Below, piece by piece: positions 50,473 to 63,925 of a stretch of DNA of 64,000 nt (its first letter is position 1; the number at the start of each line of letters is the position of its first letter). The stretch is from Liolophura sinensis. Taxonomy: Eukaryota; Mollusca; Polyplacophora; Chitonida; Chitonidae. A program made the translations under genes and the position numbers. Below the pieces are notes generated by a model, which was not told where the DNA came from, did no database searches, and worked only from the letters and a program-made list of their open reading frames with translations. The stretch spans positions 34,827,608 to 34,891,607 of the forward strand of contig NC_088300.1 of NCBI RefSeq assembly GCF_032854445.1, in the 5' to 3' direction.

Positions 50473-50653
50473 CTAATCCGCAGCAAAAATCAATTATTTC
50501 AAACGTATGAATGGTTGCATAACATGAGCAATGCACATTAACAGTAAAATGCCGTTATTGAAATTATTAACTTTAAACATGTAGGCAAAGTGTGTGTAAT
50601 GCAATATACACCTTTGGTTAAACCTGCTCCATTAGTTTTGTTTGTGCTGCATG

Positions 50654-50815
50654 AAAACACCACAAATAAGGAACACAAAACACCACAAATGTGAACACAA
50701 CACACCACAAATGTGAACACAAAACACCACGAATAAGGAACACAAAACACCAAAAATAAGAAACACAAAACACCACAAATGTGAATATAAAACACCACAA
50801 ATATGGATGTTGTCA
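50654..50815. repeat. 22/23-bp minisatellite (about 7 copies)
   Basis: AAAACACCACAAATGTGAACAC (22 bp) alternates with AAAACACCACAAATAAGGAAC-type units (23 bp). Hydrophobic VFCVHICGVL-like open frames on the minus strand here are artefacts of the repeat. Confidence 0.9.
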
Positions 50816-52049
50816 GTTTCCACATGCCGTCATTCATGTAAGTTTCAAAATGTTTTCTCCCTTATAAGAAATTAGACACAAAATGGTCCTTTATATTCGT
50901 TTTTTAAATTTTTCAGAACGTTTCAGAACATCACATTAGATTCTAATCATATCCCATGCAGTTTTTTACAGAAGTTTTTCAGCTATATAAATGAATGAAG
51001 TATATTCTATATGTCAGGCCATCTCTAGATAAACCCAGCAGATAATTACTATTCACTTAAACCCATAACCCAACCATATCTGCATGTAACTGCATAACGT
51101 TCTCCTCAGTATTAAGGCGTGTATACGAGTTATGGTTGCTATTAAAATTTAATTTAATATTGAAATTTTTCAATAAGCCAAGAAAAACATTAGTATAGTA
51201 GCTACGATGCCAAGCGTAACCAATTATGACACCGTAGCCATGCTAGGCGGAATTCTCATGTACCACTCTCACTCAGAGGACCAAAATATGCACCTACGAA
51301 TATATTTAAATATTGGATTGCAAAGATTATCGGATATATACATGGATATAAATACGCGTCGCGTGTTTGCAGTTTTATTTTTACCTGTCCTGTACAAAGG
51401 TAGAATGTCGCATATATAAGTCTGAATTTTGCTGCATTTTCTCAAGATGCAGTATCAGTATAAACTGACAGATAAAGTAGAAATTTCTACTCATAGGCCA
51501 ATGCATCTTGAAGTTTAATGGTAGACATTTGAAGGTCACTTCTCCAACGCATATATATGGAATCGTTTTTATTTTCTAATCATAGTGCAAATCGACTCGA
51601 AACTGAAAAACAAAATAAAATCCCAAAGAACAAAGGAATAATAATAATAATAAACGGACAAGACAGTAATATAAATTATACTGATGTAAATACTCCAATA
51701 ATTTCTGTAACGGTACAAATTTTCGTGTCACGTTGCCTGGAGGATTACATCTTGTTCAGTTAAGAGAAAGGGACCAAGATGAAAAATCGCCCAGCTTACA
51801 TGTGTATAAACAGGCCTATACGCTAAATCTGACATTTGGGGAATTTTGAAATCGTCGATAAATAATGTGTAACATATATAATATAGGTTTTATGTGTCTT
51901 TGCAGGGGCCAGGCATTTCAGTATAAGTATAGCAGGGACTATAGCTCAACATAATTTTCATGCGATTTTGTAAAAATAGTAAAAGTGTTTTTCAAAAAAC
52001 TTCCCAAGGAATATACATTTTCAGGTATACGGGATAGCGTTAGGTATCC

Positions 52050-52249
52050 NNNNNNNNNNNNNNNNNNNNNNNNNNNNNNNNNNNNNNNNNNNNNNNNNNN
52101 NNNNNNNNNNNNNNNNNNNNNNNNNNNNNNNNNNNNNNNNNNNNNNNNNNNNNNNNNNNNNNNNNNNNNNNNNNNNNNNNNNNNNNNNNNNNNNNNNNNN
52201 NNNNNNNNNNNNNNNNNNNNNNNNNNNNNNNNNNNNNNNNNNNNNNNNN
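52050..52249. other. assembly gap, exactly 200 N
   Basis: A run of 200 unknown bases. The round number suggests a placeholder, so the true distance across it may be unknown. Two apparent open frames across it are spurious. Confidence 0.99.
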
Positions 52250-53210
52250 CATTCATGTGTACGGGCTTACATATAGTCCTTAAATATGGACATCAAAAGG
52301 GCTGAAAAACAGATTATACTAAAAATGGTAAACTGTCACGGCTAGGTGGCGGAGAAAATACGCCCGAGTATGGTTAAATACATGTATATGAAGAGGGGAT
52401 CTGTAAGATCTGGTGACTCAGCAGTTAAACTGCCACACACCTGTAAGTTAGTCAGAAATTAGGACAGTCTGTGTCTATAAACTGCCGGTCATTTACGGGC
52501 AACCCTGGCCTGTGGATTACACATGAGCAGTTTGGCGTACAAGATTTGCATCCGAATTTAAAAGAAGCACCGATTGGTACACTATAAATTTTTGCACTGC
52601 TATTTTGCACCCATTAAAAATATGTCAGAATTTTGTCTGATTTGGATAGAACTGAAAATATTTTGACCAACGTTACTACCCATGCACCCCACTAGAGGTT
52701 ACCAACGTGACAAAATGTAGTCAGATGACTTTGAGGTGCAACACACCTCAAAAAATGGTGGCACGATAGGATGATTGTGTGATATGTTGAAGAGAAAAGT
52801 GCAAGCTGCATCAGTGGTGGTATGGCTTTGTACCACACACAAAAGTTAGGGAGTATATGTTTTTGAGGTTAAAGTTGACAAATTTACTCCATAAATAGTA
52901 AAGAAAATCTGAAACTAATATAACATATTAGCCCCAGATTTTCAGGGGAAATCAATGGCTTGTGGCATCACCGCAACGCCTTAACTTCCCTATAGGCCTG
53001 TAAGGAACTTCGTGCATGGTAGCTTGAAGAGTTTCCTTGAAATTGCCGAATCTGCTGTTTGTCTATTTGATAGTTACGTCGACCAAGAAGTGGATCCGAT
53101 CTATTCGACGTTCAACAAAGGTCAGCCATCTTCTAGAAGCAGTCGAATTACCATGCATGTGCACATATAGACATCGTATAAACCTATACCAAACGCCAGT
53201 TAGACCAGAC

Positions 53211-53407
53211 ACCAATGCGGTCGCTGTGAGTTCAAGTCAAGTACATGGTGGCTTCCTCTCTGGCCGTACGTGGGAAGGTCTCCTAGCAACCTGCGGACGG
53301 TCGTGGGTTTCTCCGGGGCTTTGCTCGGTTTCCTACCACCAAAATGTTGGCCGCCATAGTATAAGTGAAATATTCTTGAGTACGCCAATCAAATAAATAA
53401 ATAAATA
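53211..53407 (+). mobile_element. SINE family 1, 5'-truncated, with target-site duplication
   Basis: Begins at ACCAATGCGGTCGCTGTGAG, just upstream of the B box, and runs to an (AAAT)n tail. Flanked by AGTTAGACCAGAC (53198-53210) and AGTTAGGCCAGAC (53408-53420), a 13-bp direct repeat with one mismatch. Confidence 0.9.
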
Positions 53408-54510
53408 AGTTAGGCCAGACCATCTACATTGAATTAAGCGGTTTTTATATGATCAAGAGAAATTAAAATGAAAATAAAAGTACTATACATGTGCATGTAA
53501 GTTAATAATTACTTAAGTCCAAAATACAACAGACTACTGCACAGAGGATAAAACCATACAGGGCAGTGACGACAGTGTGATAGTTGGCAAATGGTCACAT
53601 ATATTACCGGTGAGGTCAGGCTACCTCAGTCAGGGTTGTATTTCGACTGTTGATGTATATGCTTGAAACTTAGCAATGTAAACGGCCCCTACAGCCATAT
53701 AACTTCAGCAGAATTAAAGAAATGCATTGATGTAAGTTGCAATTTATCAGACACAATGCTTTATTATGATCAAATTTAACATACAAACACATTAAAACCA
53801 ATTAATTCTTCCAGACCATGCAGTTTATCCAATGCACTGGTCACCCATCGACATATATATCTATGATTTATGCGGATATCAATGGAAAAACAAAAGACCA
53901 TGAAGAGACACGGCCTACTGAATTAGGACTTCGAAGCACTCCTCTTTAAGCTTTGTAGATAATTACTTTGGAAAAGTTCTGACCTTGATTATCCCCACGT
54001 CATCACTTTTTTGTTTGCAGGAACAGCTATAATTGACTGGGAGGAGATTAATTGAGCCGAATTCCGCTGACAAAAAAATTCAACGCCTAACTGATTTTTA
54101 GTATCAAGATGCATCAAGACAATTAAAGGACGCATCTTTCCGCTTAAGTGATCTCAAGTTTACTGTTTGCTTGCAAACAAAGAGCCGAATTTTTTTGTAC
54201 TGCCCTATATATATGTAATATATATATATATATGTTTATTGTTATCTATAGCCCAAAAACTTCATTCTGAATATATAGTCTTTGAGCTTTGAACTTCATG
54301 CTAGTCCAGCTATCTTTAATATACGTGTACTATATATACAATTTTATATTTGTTGCTTCGTACAACACACGGTAAATTCCTAAACGGGCTTTTGATTTTG
54401 TTCATTTATTTGAATGGGGCTTGAAGCAAGTAAGTGACAAAGTTTCCCACATGTGAAACAGAGTTTATATCAGTGGAAGACAATTGATCCCTAACTTCAT
54501 ATAAGATTAT

Positions 54511-54678
54511 CTCTCCCTCTCCGGCGGTACATGGGAAGGTCAAGCAGCAACCTGCGGATGGTCGTGGGTTCCCCCCGGGGTCTGCCCAGTTCCGTCCCAC
54601 CATAATGCTGGCCGCCGTTGTATAAGTGAAATATCCTTGAATACGGCGTAAAACACCAATCAAATAGGATAAATAAAC
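54511..54678 (+). mobile_element. SINE family 1, 5'-truncated
   Basis: CATGGGAAGGTCAAGCAGCA, CATAATGCTGGCCGCCGTTG and GGCGTAAAACACCAATCAAA. The tail is short and impure. A poly-C run follows at about 54707-54717. Confidence 0.9.
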
Positions 54679-56879
54679 GGTCATCCATCTCCAGACATAT
54701 AATATCCCCCCCCCCCCACCATGTAGGAATCTTGAAACTCCATTTCCAAGGCTGGATTTTGGGCCGAACCACTTGGTGTAATCATAAGTACTAGACTTAG
54801 ACAAAATTCTTGTCACACATTACTCCTGATCATGTAACATTTCCCGTTATGTAGAGCAGACCAAAGTTGTTTATGTATAACAGATTCCTTTTACTCTTAT
54901 TCAACTATACCATATTTATAACTAAATAAACCCAATAAACGAAGTATTTCAAAAGATATCACCTATATGTGTGGATTATCTACAAGTTAAAATCAACAGT
55001 TCTATTCGTAATATGTGTGATAACACGTAACAATCCCGTTGCCGTAACACGCCAAATCCACGTTCTCTAATATATCTATCTATATATGTCTAATAATATT
55101 TAACGTTGGTCGTCCTTAAACATAATACACACGTAAGTATATAAATCATGAACAGTACATGCGCATATCTATATAATAAAGGCACCGATCTATGAGATAT
55201 AAATGTACAAATGCCGGAAATGGAGAAAAAATGCTATTCATTAAGTAGTAGTATGTCGCATAGAACGAGGGAAATTGCCTGTCATTGCAAAGTTCATATA
55301 CATAAACTCAAGGTCGCCGATGTTACTTCGCCCAGTTTACTTCTCCATTCATTAAGCTGTATTCTATGCGTAAGGTTGCGGTAGTGGAGATCTGCTGCTG
55401 CCAAGCATAGTTTACGTTGAAGGGTCATACCATGCACAGGTCAGCACCATCTGCACAATCACAGTCATTCGCTCTCCAACAAAACTGAATTGAATGAGTA
55501 CTGTTTATTTGTTCTTCCATGCATTAGGGCAATATGGAGTCACAGCAGAAAAATACACGATATGCGCATAAATTTATAACACAGAGTGTGTTTATAAAAA
55601 CAAGGCTTTTCCGCAAACCGACAGTTTCTGTATGTATTGCCCAGCAGTCAGCTACAGTATAAATATTCAGACTTGTCAGTTTAAATGATGTATTGTGAAA
55701 ACAGAATAATTAATTAGTACCCAGACATTTGTCCATCTGTGTGTGACTGAGATCCCAGTCAACAAAATGTCTACAGTCGTAATCACACCATACTTGTGCT
55801 GATAAGAGCCATTTTCACTGTTAGATCTAATATACCTCGCCATGATGTGTGCACGCCATGTATGCTCACATGCACATGCATGCTTCATGAAACAGCTTAC
55901 GAAACCTCTTAGCACGTGTCATCATGACCATTCGCATGACATGGGGTTATAGTACAACGCGATAACTTGGTATATGCGTCAATGTGGTCCACAGCATTAC
56001 GGTATAATGTTGTATCCCAGTTCCAATGCATGCATCCGATTAACCGGGAGTCATTTTAATCGCGTGAACGGATACCGATCCGTCCGTATATTTGATTGCC
56101 TATAGTTGATTCATTCCATTAAAGACTTACATGTATGCCATTCTTGGTTTGCGTTAAACAAAACAAAACATTTGTCTTACCATACTATATTTATTATACG
56201 ATGTGATAAAATCAAAACAGATTTTTTTGTTTTAAAATTAAATCAGAAACAATGCTAAATATCCTGCCTTGATTCAGACATATTAAAAGAGATAAAAGAG
56301 TCTCACGTAATATTTTTCGTAAGGCCGATACGGCATCACGACATCGCACGTCAAAACACAAAAATGTCATTGACAGCCGCCCAGTAACAACCGAAGCGTT
56401 GGAAACGACGTGAATTATAGAGAATATTTCAACATAACTGCACATGACTGTCCCCGATGACTTGATCAGCAGAAGAAGCCCATTTCTTAGCTGGAAGTTA
56501 GACCTCGTGGGAACGCAGCCCTCAATGAAAATGTAAATCATGCAGCGCTTCGTTTGATAGTGGCATTTTAGCGAAAGTAAAGATCATTCTATTTAATCTG
56601 CTTGACCCGCTGTTCAATTGCGCGATCAGTCAGGACGAGGGTTTGTCGATGATGAATGGACTAGAAGTCGGATTTGTACCCCTCACCGGCATGAATCAAG
56701 CAAAACCCAGAGAGCACAGACAGTGCCAGTCCTCGGTTCTTATTAAACTCTCGTCTGTTTACAAAGCAGAAAACAACACTAATTGCAAAAACTTCGAGAA
56801 AAAATCACCAAATCCACCCATGTAAATTCAGTGTGAGGTTTGCGACCGAATAAACGTATCACTCACTGATCTTCCACAA

Positions 56880-57485
56880 GCAACACGTTAAAGATCAAGC
56901 AATGTGAAAAGCCTGGCACTATTGCAGATCAAGCAATGTAAACACCCAAGAACGCTCAGCTCAAACACTGTAAAATCTCAAGCACCATATAAAGCTCAGG
57001 AACCTTATAAAGTTCAAGCAATGTAAAAACCCAAGAACTATAAAAGTTTTAGCACTGAGAAAGTCCAGGCAGTAAAAAGCTCAAGTACTGTGTAAGTGCA
57101 AGATATGTACAATTTCAAGAAGTATAAAAGCGCAAGCTAAAGAACTTAACATGAGTGCAAGCGATTTAAAAAGTCAATGACATCACATATAAAGCTCAAG
57201 CAATGTAAAACCCCCAAGAACTATTAAAGCTCAAGCACTTGGTTGGTGTTTGGGATGTTGGCATGTACTATTCTCTCGATGGGACTTATTTACACCGTAG
57301 GGCGTCAACGAAATCTGTATATTTCAGGTTATTCTGTGACTAAAATTAGGAGAAGAAAATCAAAAACTTCCGGAGGACGCAACAAACTCTGAAACTGCCT
57401 GGAGAACTCTGGTAATGTTCTTCTCTTGAAGCTCAAGCAGGGGGAAAGCTCAATCGTTAAAAAGGTCAAGCACTGCAAAAAGAGC
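56880..57485. repeat. degenerate about 20-bp minisatellite (AGCTCAAGCAxTGTAAA)
   Basis: Many imperfect copies of AAGCTCAAGCACTGTAAAA and CCCAAGAACTATAAA between 56880 and 57240. A few more occur at 57429-57485 after a non-repetitive interval. Confidence 0.65.
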
Positions 57486-60400
57486 AAATTTATCCATTTG
57501 TATCTACAAGAAAACCCGACATATAGTGCCTCCAATGGCGATCACAGCAACACAAACGCTAATTTATTTCAACACAATCAATGATGCCTGATAATTACAT
57601 TCTTTTATGCGAGTTTGTTAGAGATCTATTCATCTTTCTGACATTATTTACATTTGGTCTAGAGTAACGTATTCCTTTCTATATGCAATGTTTACATTTC
57701 TTGCTATAATTGTGTTATATTTCTGATAATAAGAAATCAAGAATGTATTGGCTCCACATTAGGCTTTTGTCCGAAAATATTAAACATTTTCTACGTCACA
57801 GACTGGTCCTGGGAGAAATTCAACAGGAAAAATCATTTGCATAGCATGTATAAATCTGCCATTAGAAGCGAATTTAATGGTAAATTTTGCAACTGTTACA
57901 ATGATACGTGCCCAGGGGTTTCTCAGAGGAAGCTAGAAAAGAAATATTTAATCAATAGGGTGTTTGATGCATTGTTTTTAAGATCAATCTCATGTTATTG
58001 TCTCAGGAAGCAATAATACTATATTACGCAGTAAATCATTCAAAACCAACCGTGAAATGCTTGACTGGGTAGGGCCATTTTGATTTTAAATGTACATGTT
58101 ATAAGGTGACAACGTAACAAGCATGTTTGTTCGCCAAATATGGAGCTATGTAAGCTAATTATGTGCATAAGCACCACACGCTGGTTCCACAAAGCCAGTT
58201 TTGACTTGGTCAAAACATTGAAAGGCTATATTAAGGCTTACGTTTTTGACATTAAGTTTTAAAATTTGGATCATTTAGCACGTGTTGTTTTAAGACGAAT
58301 GTATTAAAATTATAACTTCTCCATCTTCATACAGTGCGGATTAAAATGATGTTTGAAATTCTGACCTAAAATTTCTTTGAGGAACCGGTCGAGGAGAGTT
58401 TTGGTAATATTATATTAATGAATCCATTTGCGCTCTGAAATTTTACTTAAGGCACCATGTCGGTGTATGAGCGTGTGTTTTCCTACTCTCTAACCATTTA
58501 CATAAACAATTAGAATAAAAATATTTAAAAAAAGAGAAGTAAAGTGACAAGAGGTCATACTTCACTGCTTACGTGTGACCATTTGTGATTTATATCACAC
58601 TATCGTGGCTGCTCTGGTTTACTCTTTAATGCCGTGTAGTCTCTAATATTGTATTCCTGAATAAAGCATACGTTTGCTGGTGGACCATGAGTTCTCGAGA
58701 CTTCGTCCTTTTGGATTCTTGTTTATTAACTGTGATGACAACACAACATTTTGGATAATGTTCTAGACACCACAGTGAAGTCTAATGAATTGTTACAAAC
58801 AGTGCATTTTTGTACCTAATTCTGCTTGCTATATAAGGGAGTGTACGGTGTTTTTTTTTTGGGGGGGGGTTGTTTTTGTTTTGTTTGTTTTTTTGTAGCT
58901 TTTTTTTTCAAGCTTTCACATGAACATTCGGAATACAACTGTAACTGATGTAAATTCACAATAGGCCCGATTTCACCGGTTATATGTCAACTAACTAACC
59001 CTCATCATTGCTCTAGTTTTATTCTCCCTACTGTAGCCTTTCATATCGCCTTTTGAGTTGATACCGCCAATGCCACCTGCGGCTTCATCTAATAACGTGT
59101 ACTATCAACGATTAATTACCGTGTAAATACCATGTTCACCTCTAAAGCCATGACAGATTATTCCCAGTGGTACAAAGGTTTACGATCTTTGCTTTAGTTG
59201 ATAACGGGAATGGAAATGAGATCTACATGGTCTGTTTATGCGTGTGTGTGTGTTTGTATATATACATACATCGTCATAGAGAAATATTCAAATTTTTATT
59301 ATATGAATCGAAAGTCAATTTGAGATTTTATTAACATACAATTAAATTAATGATCAATAACTGATAGAAATACATTGAGCAAATTATAAATTCAAGATAA
59401 ACTTTACAGTAATCTTGATTTAATACCTAGAGATTCATTTTCCTTACATAATGACGTATATCATGTATGAGTGTGGCAAAACATTCTTCTCTATCAACAG
59501 GTGGATTTCAAATAATGTTTTTCCGCATGGATCAACTTGTGTCGCTTGTGAAATTTTATTATGATTGCGGTTGTGAACAATTACAACTGTTAATTTACCA
59601 AACGAATTTAATTCTCAACACCCCCCACCCCCACCCACCCAACCTCCCAAATATGGTTGCTATTTTAATGAACAGACGTCTTAAAATGCGTTCTGTGTTG
59701 CTGTCAAGTCTGAAATTCTTTGATTGTAGTCATTCCCGACGAATTCTACTCATGCAAACCTGCAAATGAGGTTATGCCTGTGGTGAACAGAACACCATAC
59801 TTACTTCATACTAACTTAAGTGTGATGTCAAAGTTGTATTTCCAGCAAAATAATAATGAAAGGGCGTCGTATATGTCAAATTACCGCTGTATAATAACAA
59901 ATCCATTTCTAACAATGTATTGGATTAAAAGAGGTGCTACTGTACTATGGAGTCGTGCAAATATATTCCAGTTTCAACCGCAATATGTCTGAAATACACC
60001 TTTTTACTAGACTTCGCCCAGTCAACAAATGTAAATCTCAATATGTATTTCCCGCATACAGTTATTCCATGTAAACTTCCGGTAATGTCAACAGCTGATT
60101 CCATATGCACACATATGTGCCTAACCCCCTCCCCCATCTCCACCCACCGCTTCTCTGCGTCACAATGCCTATACATAAGGCTCTCTACATGGTTATTTTG
60201 TGATTACCACTGTTACTGAGTCCTGTTGTCGCACTACTGTTGGACTGTATTGCTATAAGGAAGGCACTCGTTGACATGAAAACAAAAGATTTGGAAAACA
60301 GTCTTCAGAATATATCCACATTTTCTGGAAGCAAGGCTGCTCTTGATCAGGTCATGTCGTCAAATGGAGGTTTGATAGCTCAGCATTGTGCTGATCAGTC

Positions 60401-62243
60401 ATTAAAAGCTGAGAATTCTTAACACCCCTGACAGTCAAAAGACTACGCAGGATAATACGAGTTGTTTCAATCCAAAACACTGAACAACTTTACACACCCT
60501 CCTGAGGGCTATGTAAGATGACACGCACTTAATAGGCCCGAAATTAGTCATCTTGCCAGAAACCCAGCATCTATAACTGTTCCTGCGCAAGATATTTTCA
60601 GCTATTTTTGAACATCACTTCTGCCCAAACCACGTATTTAACTCCATAGAACGTGAGTGGTGAGGAAATGGTTCGGACAGAACTGAAACAGGTCCCTTAA
60701 AAAGAAGTTCTCCCATCCCCAAGGCCTGTTTTTCTTGAATAAAGTTTACCTGTTAAAGGTCACCCCGGCCAAGGCATCCTGAATGTCAGTATAATCCGGC
60801 AGTTTGCTCCTTGAAGCCTACCCAAAAACACGTACGTTTCTCCGACTAGGCAAATATTTTACATTGCGTAAATGTGAAATTACCACGTTTCTGCCAAATG
60901 CGTTTTTCAGATGACATAGAAGCTAACCTGTAATTTCGTCTCTAATAATTAGGCTAAAATCATGATTCCAGGTCGATTTTCACATCGAACGTGTCGTTAT
61001 GTTGAATATGGGAGGACATCCAAAACTGTGAATGAGCTTTGGTAATTAAGCGTATTTGTGGTTTGAATGCACGTGTGGATTTCAAATCGAATCAGTGAAT
61101 TACAATAGGTGTAAGAATAGCTCTTACTCCTGTTGAAGGATATAACAGAATAAGAATAATCCTTGAAACGGGCCATGCTCATCCATAATGAAACAGTTAC
61201 ATGCAAACAAAGCAGTTCTGATTCGTATACAGTAAATGCGTACATACTTATGTTGAGTCTGATTCATGGGAAGTTTCGCTATATTTTATACAGATCTTGA
61301 CCTAAACGAAGCTTAAATCATTTCGACACAATAGTAGATTTAAACGGGTGAAAATGTCGTGAGAGTGTTCCTTTGTTTGGGATGGGCCATGGCTTTCACG
61401 GAATAACGCTATTTCCATAAGCTCATAAAAAAGGCAAAGTGTCTATATACAATTATGAAGAGTTGATTCGGTGACGGTTATATTCGAATAGGACAGCAAA
61501 TAGAGCGGCTAGCACCTGAGCATTGACGGACGCAGCTCAGTGTCACGTTTGAGCCGGGCAGAATAGCAAATACCTACAGGTCGTGTTTGATAATTATCGC
61601 TGACTTTACGCGGTCTTGTTGACAGACAAACAGCTCAAGTTGGAGAGTCAGTGTCATGTGTCTACCTGGGCACACCTGGACCGTTACCTGTCATCAGACG
61701 TTGCCGGCTAAGTCTTGTATTATTATACAGGTAGCACTTCTCTACATCCGCATGTGTACTCTCTGTATACAGGTGTCGAGGTATTTTAATTTGACATAAG
61801 GTATTTGAGAAACCAGCCATACACAATACACTCTATATACTCACGCTGTCATTATAAAGGCATTTTTGACAGGTTGTCTTGAATGTTATAGTACAACCAT
61901 TCAGTCGTTACTAAAATTGCCAACAGCCAAGGATACATATAATGGCAAAATAAGTAAATAAAATTCATAACATACTCTAATTTCTTCACGGCATGAAGAT
62001 ATATGTTATTTTGTCTTCAACCCGAATTGAAACGTAAAAATGAGTACTAATTATTGTCCTTAGAGCGCATGGCCTGTACTCTCATTCCACCCTAAGGTCA
62101 CTGAAAAGATAATAATCTCAAAATTAACTCTAAAAGATAATGGAGAGACAGTCACATTTTTATCTACTTAGTAAATCCATAAGAATTAAGAGGTGATCAC
62201 TTAATTAGTTGATCTTCTTTGTGAATACTTCGATAGGAGCCTG

Positions 62244-62312
62244 GGTGAATGAGTTAATCTGGATAAATGTGTTAATCTGGATGAATGTGTTAATCTGGAT
62301 CACTTTGGTAAT
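62244..62312. repeat. about 20-bp minisatellite, 3-4 copies
   Basis: GTGTTAATCTGGATGAAT and close variants in tandem. Confidence 0.85.
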
Positions 62313-62655
62313 CTGTTTTCAACTTAGATATACGTTTATCGAATTCCTTCGCAATGAAAAGCATGAAATGCACTAGATGCGCTAAGATTATTTTAAATAT
62401 TTGCTCACATTTTCGTAATGTAAATTAAGTTTTTATCTAACAGTGAGGCGAATGCTTTGTTCCTTACAAACACTGCTTAAACTGATATTCTTGAAATATA
62501 AGGAAGATTTATATTATTATAAGCAGATACTTGAAGTTAGATATTTTGAAACTCGTTTGTTATAATTTTCTAAGATTTTAAGGATATACCATGTGTTTGG
62601 TGTTCACTTTTATAACTAAATCCTATTCAGCATTACCCGGGTTATAATTGCTTTA

Positions 62656-62680
62656 TTTATTTATTTATCTATTTATCTAT

Positions 62681-62716
<36 letters not shown>

Positions 62717-62880
62717 TTATTTGATTGGTGTTTTACGGCATACTCAAGAATATTTCATAACGACGGCGGCCAGTATTATGGTGGGAGGAAACCGGGCAGA
62801 ACCCAGGGGAAACCCACGACCATCCGCAAGTTGCTGTCAGACCTTCCCACTTAGGGCCGGAGAGGAAGCCAGCATGAGCT
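62656..62880 (-). mobile_element. SINE family 1, 5'-truncated, with perfect 15-bp target-site duplication
   Basis: A long (TTTA)n tail, GATTGGTGTTTTACGGCATA, GGGAGGAAACCGGGCAGAAC and an end at GCCAGCATGAGCT. GTTATAATTGCTTTA occurs exactly at 62641-62655 and 62881-62895. The tRNA-like head was never inserted. Confidence 0.95.
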
Positions 62881-63456
62881 GTTATAATTGCTTTAAAATT
62901 TTAAATGGACTACATGTATTACAATTCGTGTATGGCTGTTTGATTTGGATAGTTAATAGTTCGTTCTCATTTGAATTACATCTTCAGCCCCTACTCCGAA
63001 CCATGACTCTACGCCTCTTCTACACGTCACTGAAGATTACCTTCCCTTCAAAACTGTCTCGCATTGATTTGGGCGAGCCTCGATTGTAATAAATCCCAAT
63101 GATTTCCTACATCATAGCGAATGCAAAAATATTTAATAAAATTGTCGTATAGTGATTTTTTTACATCAAGAGGACTGAGCCCTTGCAGTCTAAGGTATCC
63201 TCGACAGAACTAATATCGACAAAACTAACATCGACAAAACAAATATTTATTTCATCAATCTTATAAGAAAACTGACTAGAAATGATGTGGTAATAATATT
63301 AAAAGTGAATTTTTATTAACTGGAAAGTATGGATGATTTAAGATTTCATTTTTGTTAAATATCAGTATATTACCCGTTGGATGGTACGTCAAGGAGATCT
63401 CGAAGAACATAGACGACAGTATGAAGTAAATAGAGTTTCAAACTTACGTAAGATAT

Positions 63457-63599
63457 ATTTATTTATCTGGTTTGTGTTTTTCGCTGTACTCAAGAATGTT
63501 TCACTTATACGACAGCAGTCAACATTATTGTGCGAAGAAACTGACTGAGCCCCGTGGATACCCACGACCATCCACAGGTTGTTAACAGACTTTTCCACA
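63457..63599 (-). mobile_element. SINE family 1, 5'-truncated, diverged
   Basis: A TTTATTTATC tail, then GTACTCAAGAATGTTTCACT and CCACGACCATCCACAGGTTG. The near-direct repeat TACGTAAGATATAT / TACGTAAGGTATAT flanks it at about 63445 and 63600. Confidence 0.85.
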
Positions 63600-63925
63600 T
63601 ACGTAAGGTATATATTTTTATTATAGACAAATGGCATTATATTTCAGAAATACACTATCAGTTCTCTCGGAGACTATAATGTGTCAAAGATTTCCCCCAC
63701 AACACGACCTCATCTTAAATAAGAAATTCGACGCTAGCTATTCCAAAGGCTAATTCATCTCGTATCCCGGCGTTATATAAGAATCCCCTCTATTCGCATG
63801 AAAACATCACAGGCAGATACTCTGCTTTTCTGTTTGATTTGATTTTGATCTTTGATCCAACATTTTTGCGAAGAATATATATTGTGTTTACGCTTAACCA
63901 TGGCAGTGTTCAATGTGTCTGCGTT

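Noticed and set aside
50538-50837. Hydrophobic minus-strand frames resembling membrane segments
   Set aside because: They are produced by the 22/23-bp minisatellite in three overlapping frames.
51939-52305. Open frames of about 105 codons across 52.1 kb
   Set aside because: They are mostly unknown residues from the N gap.
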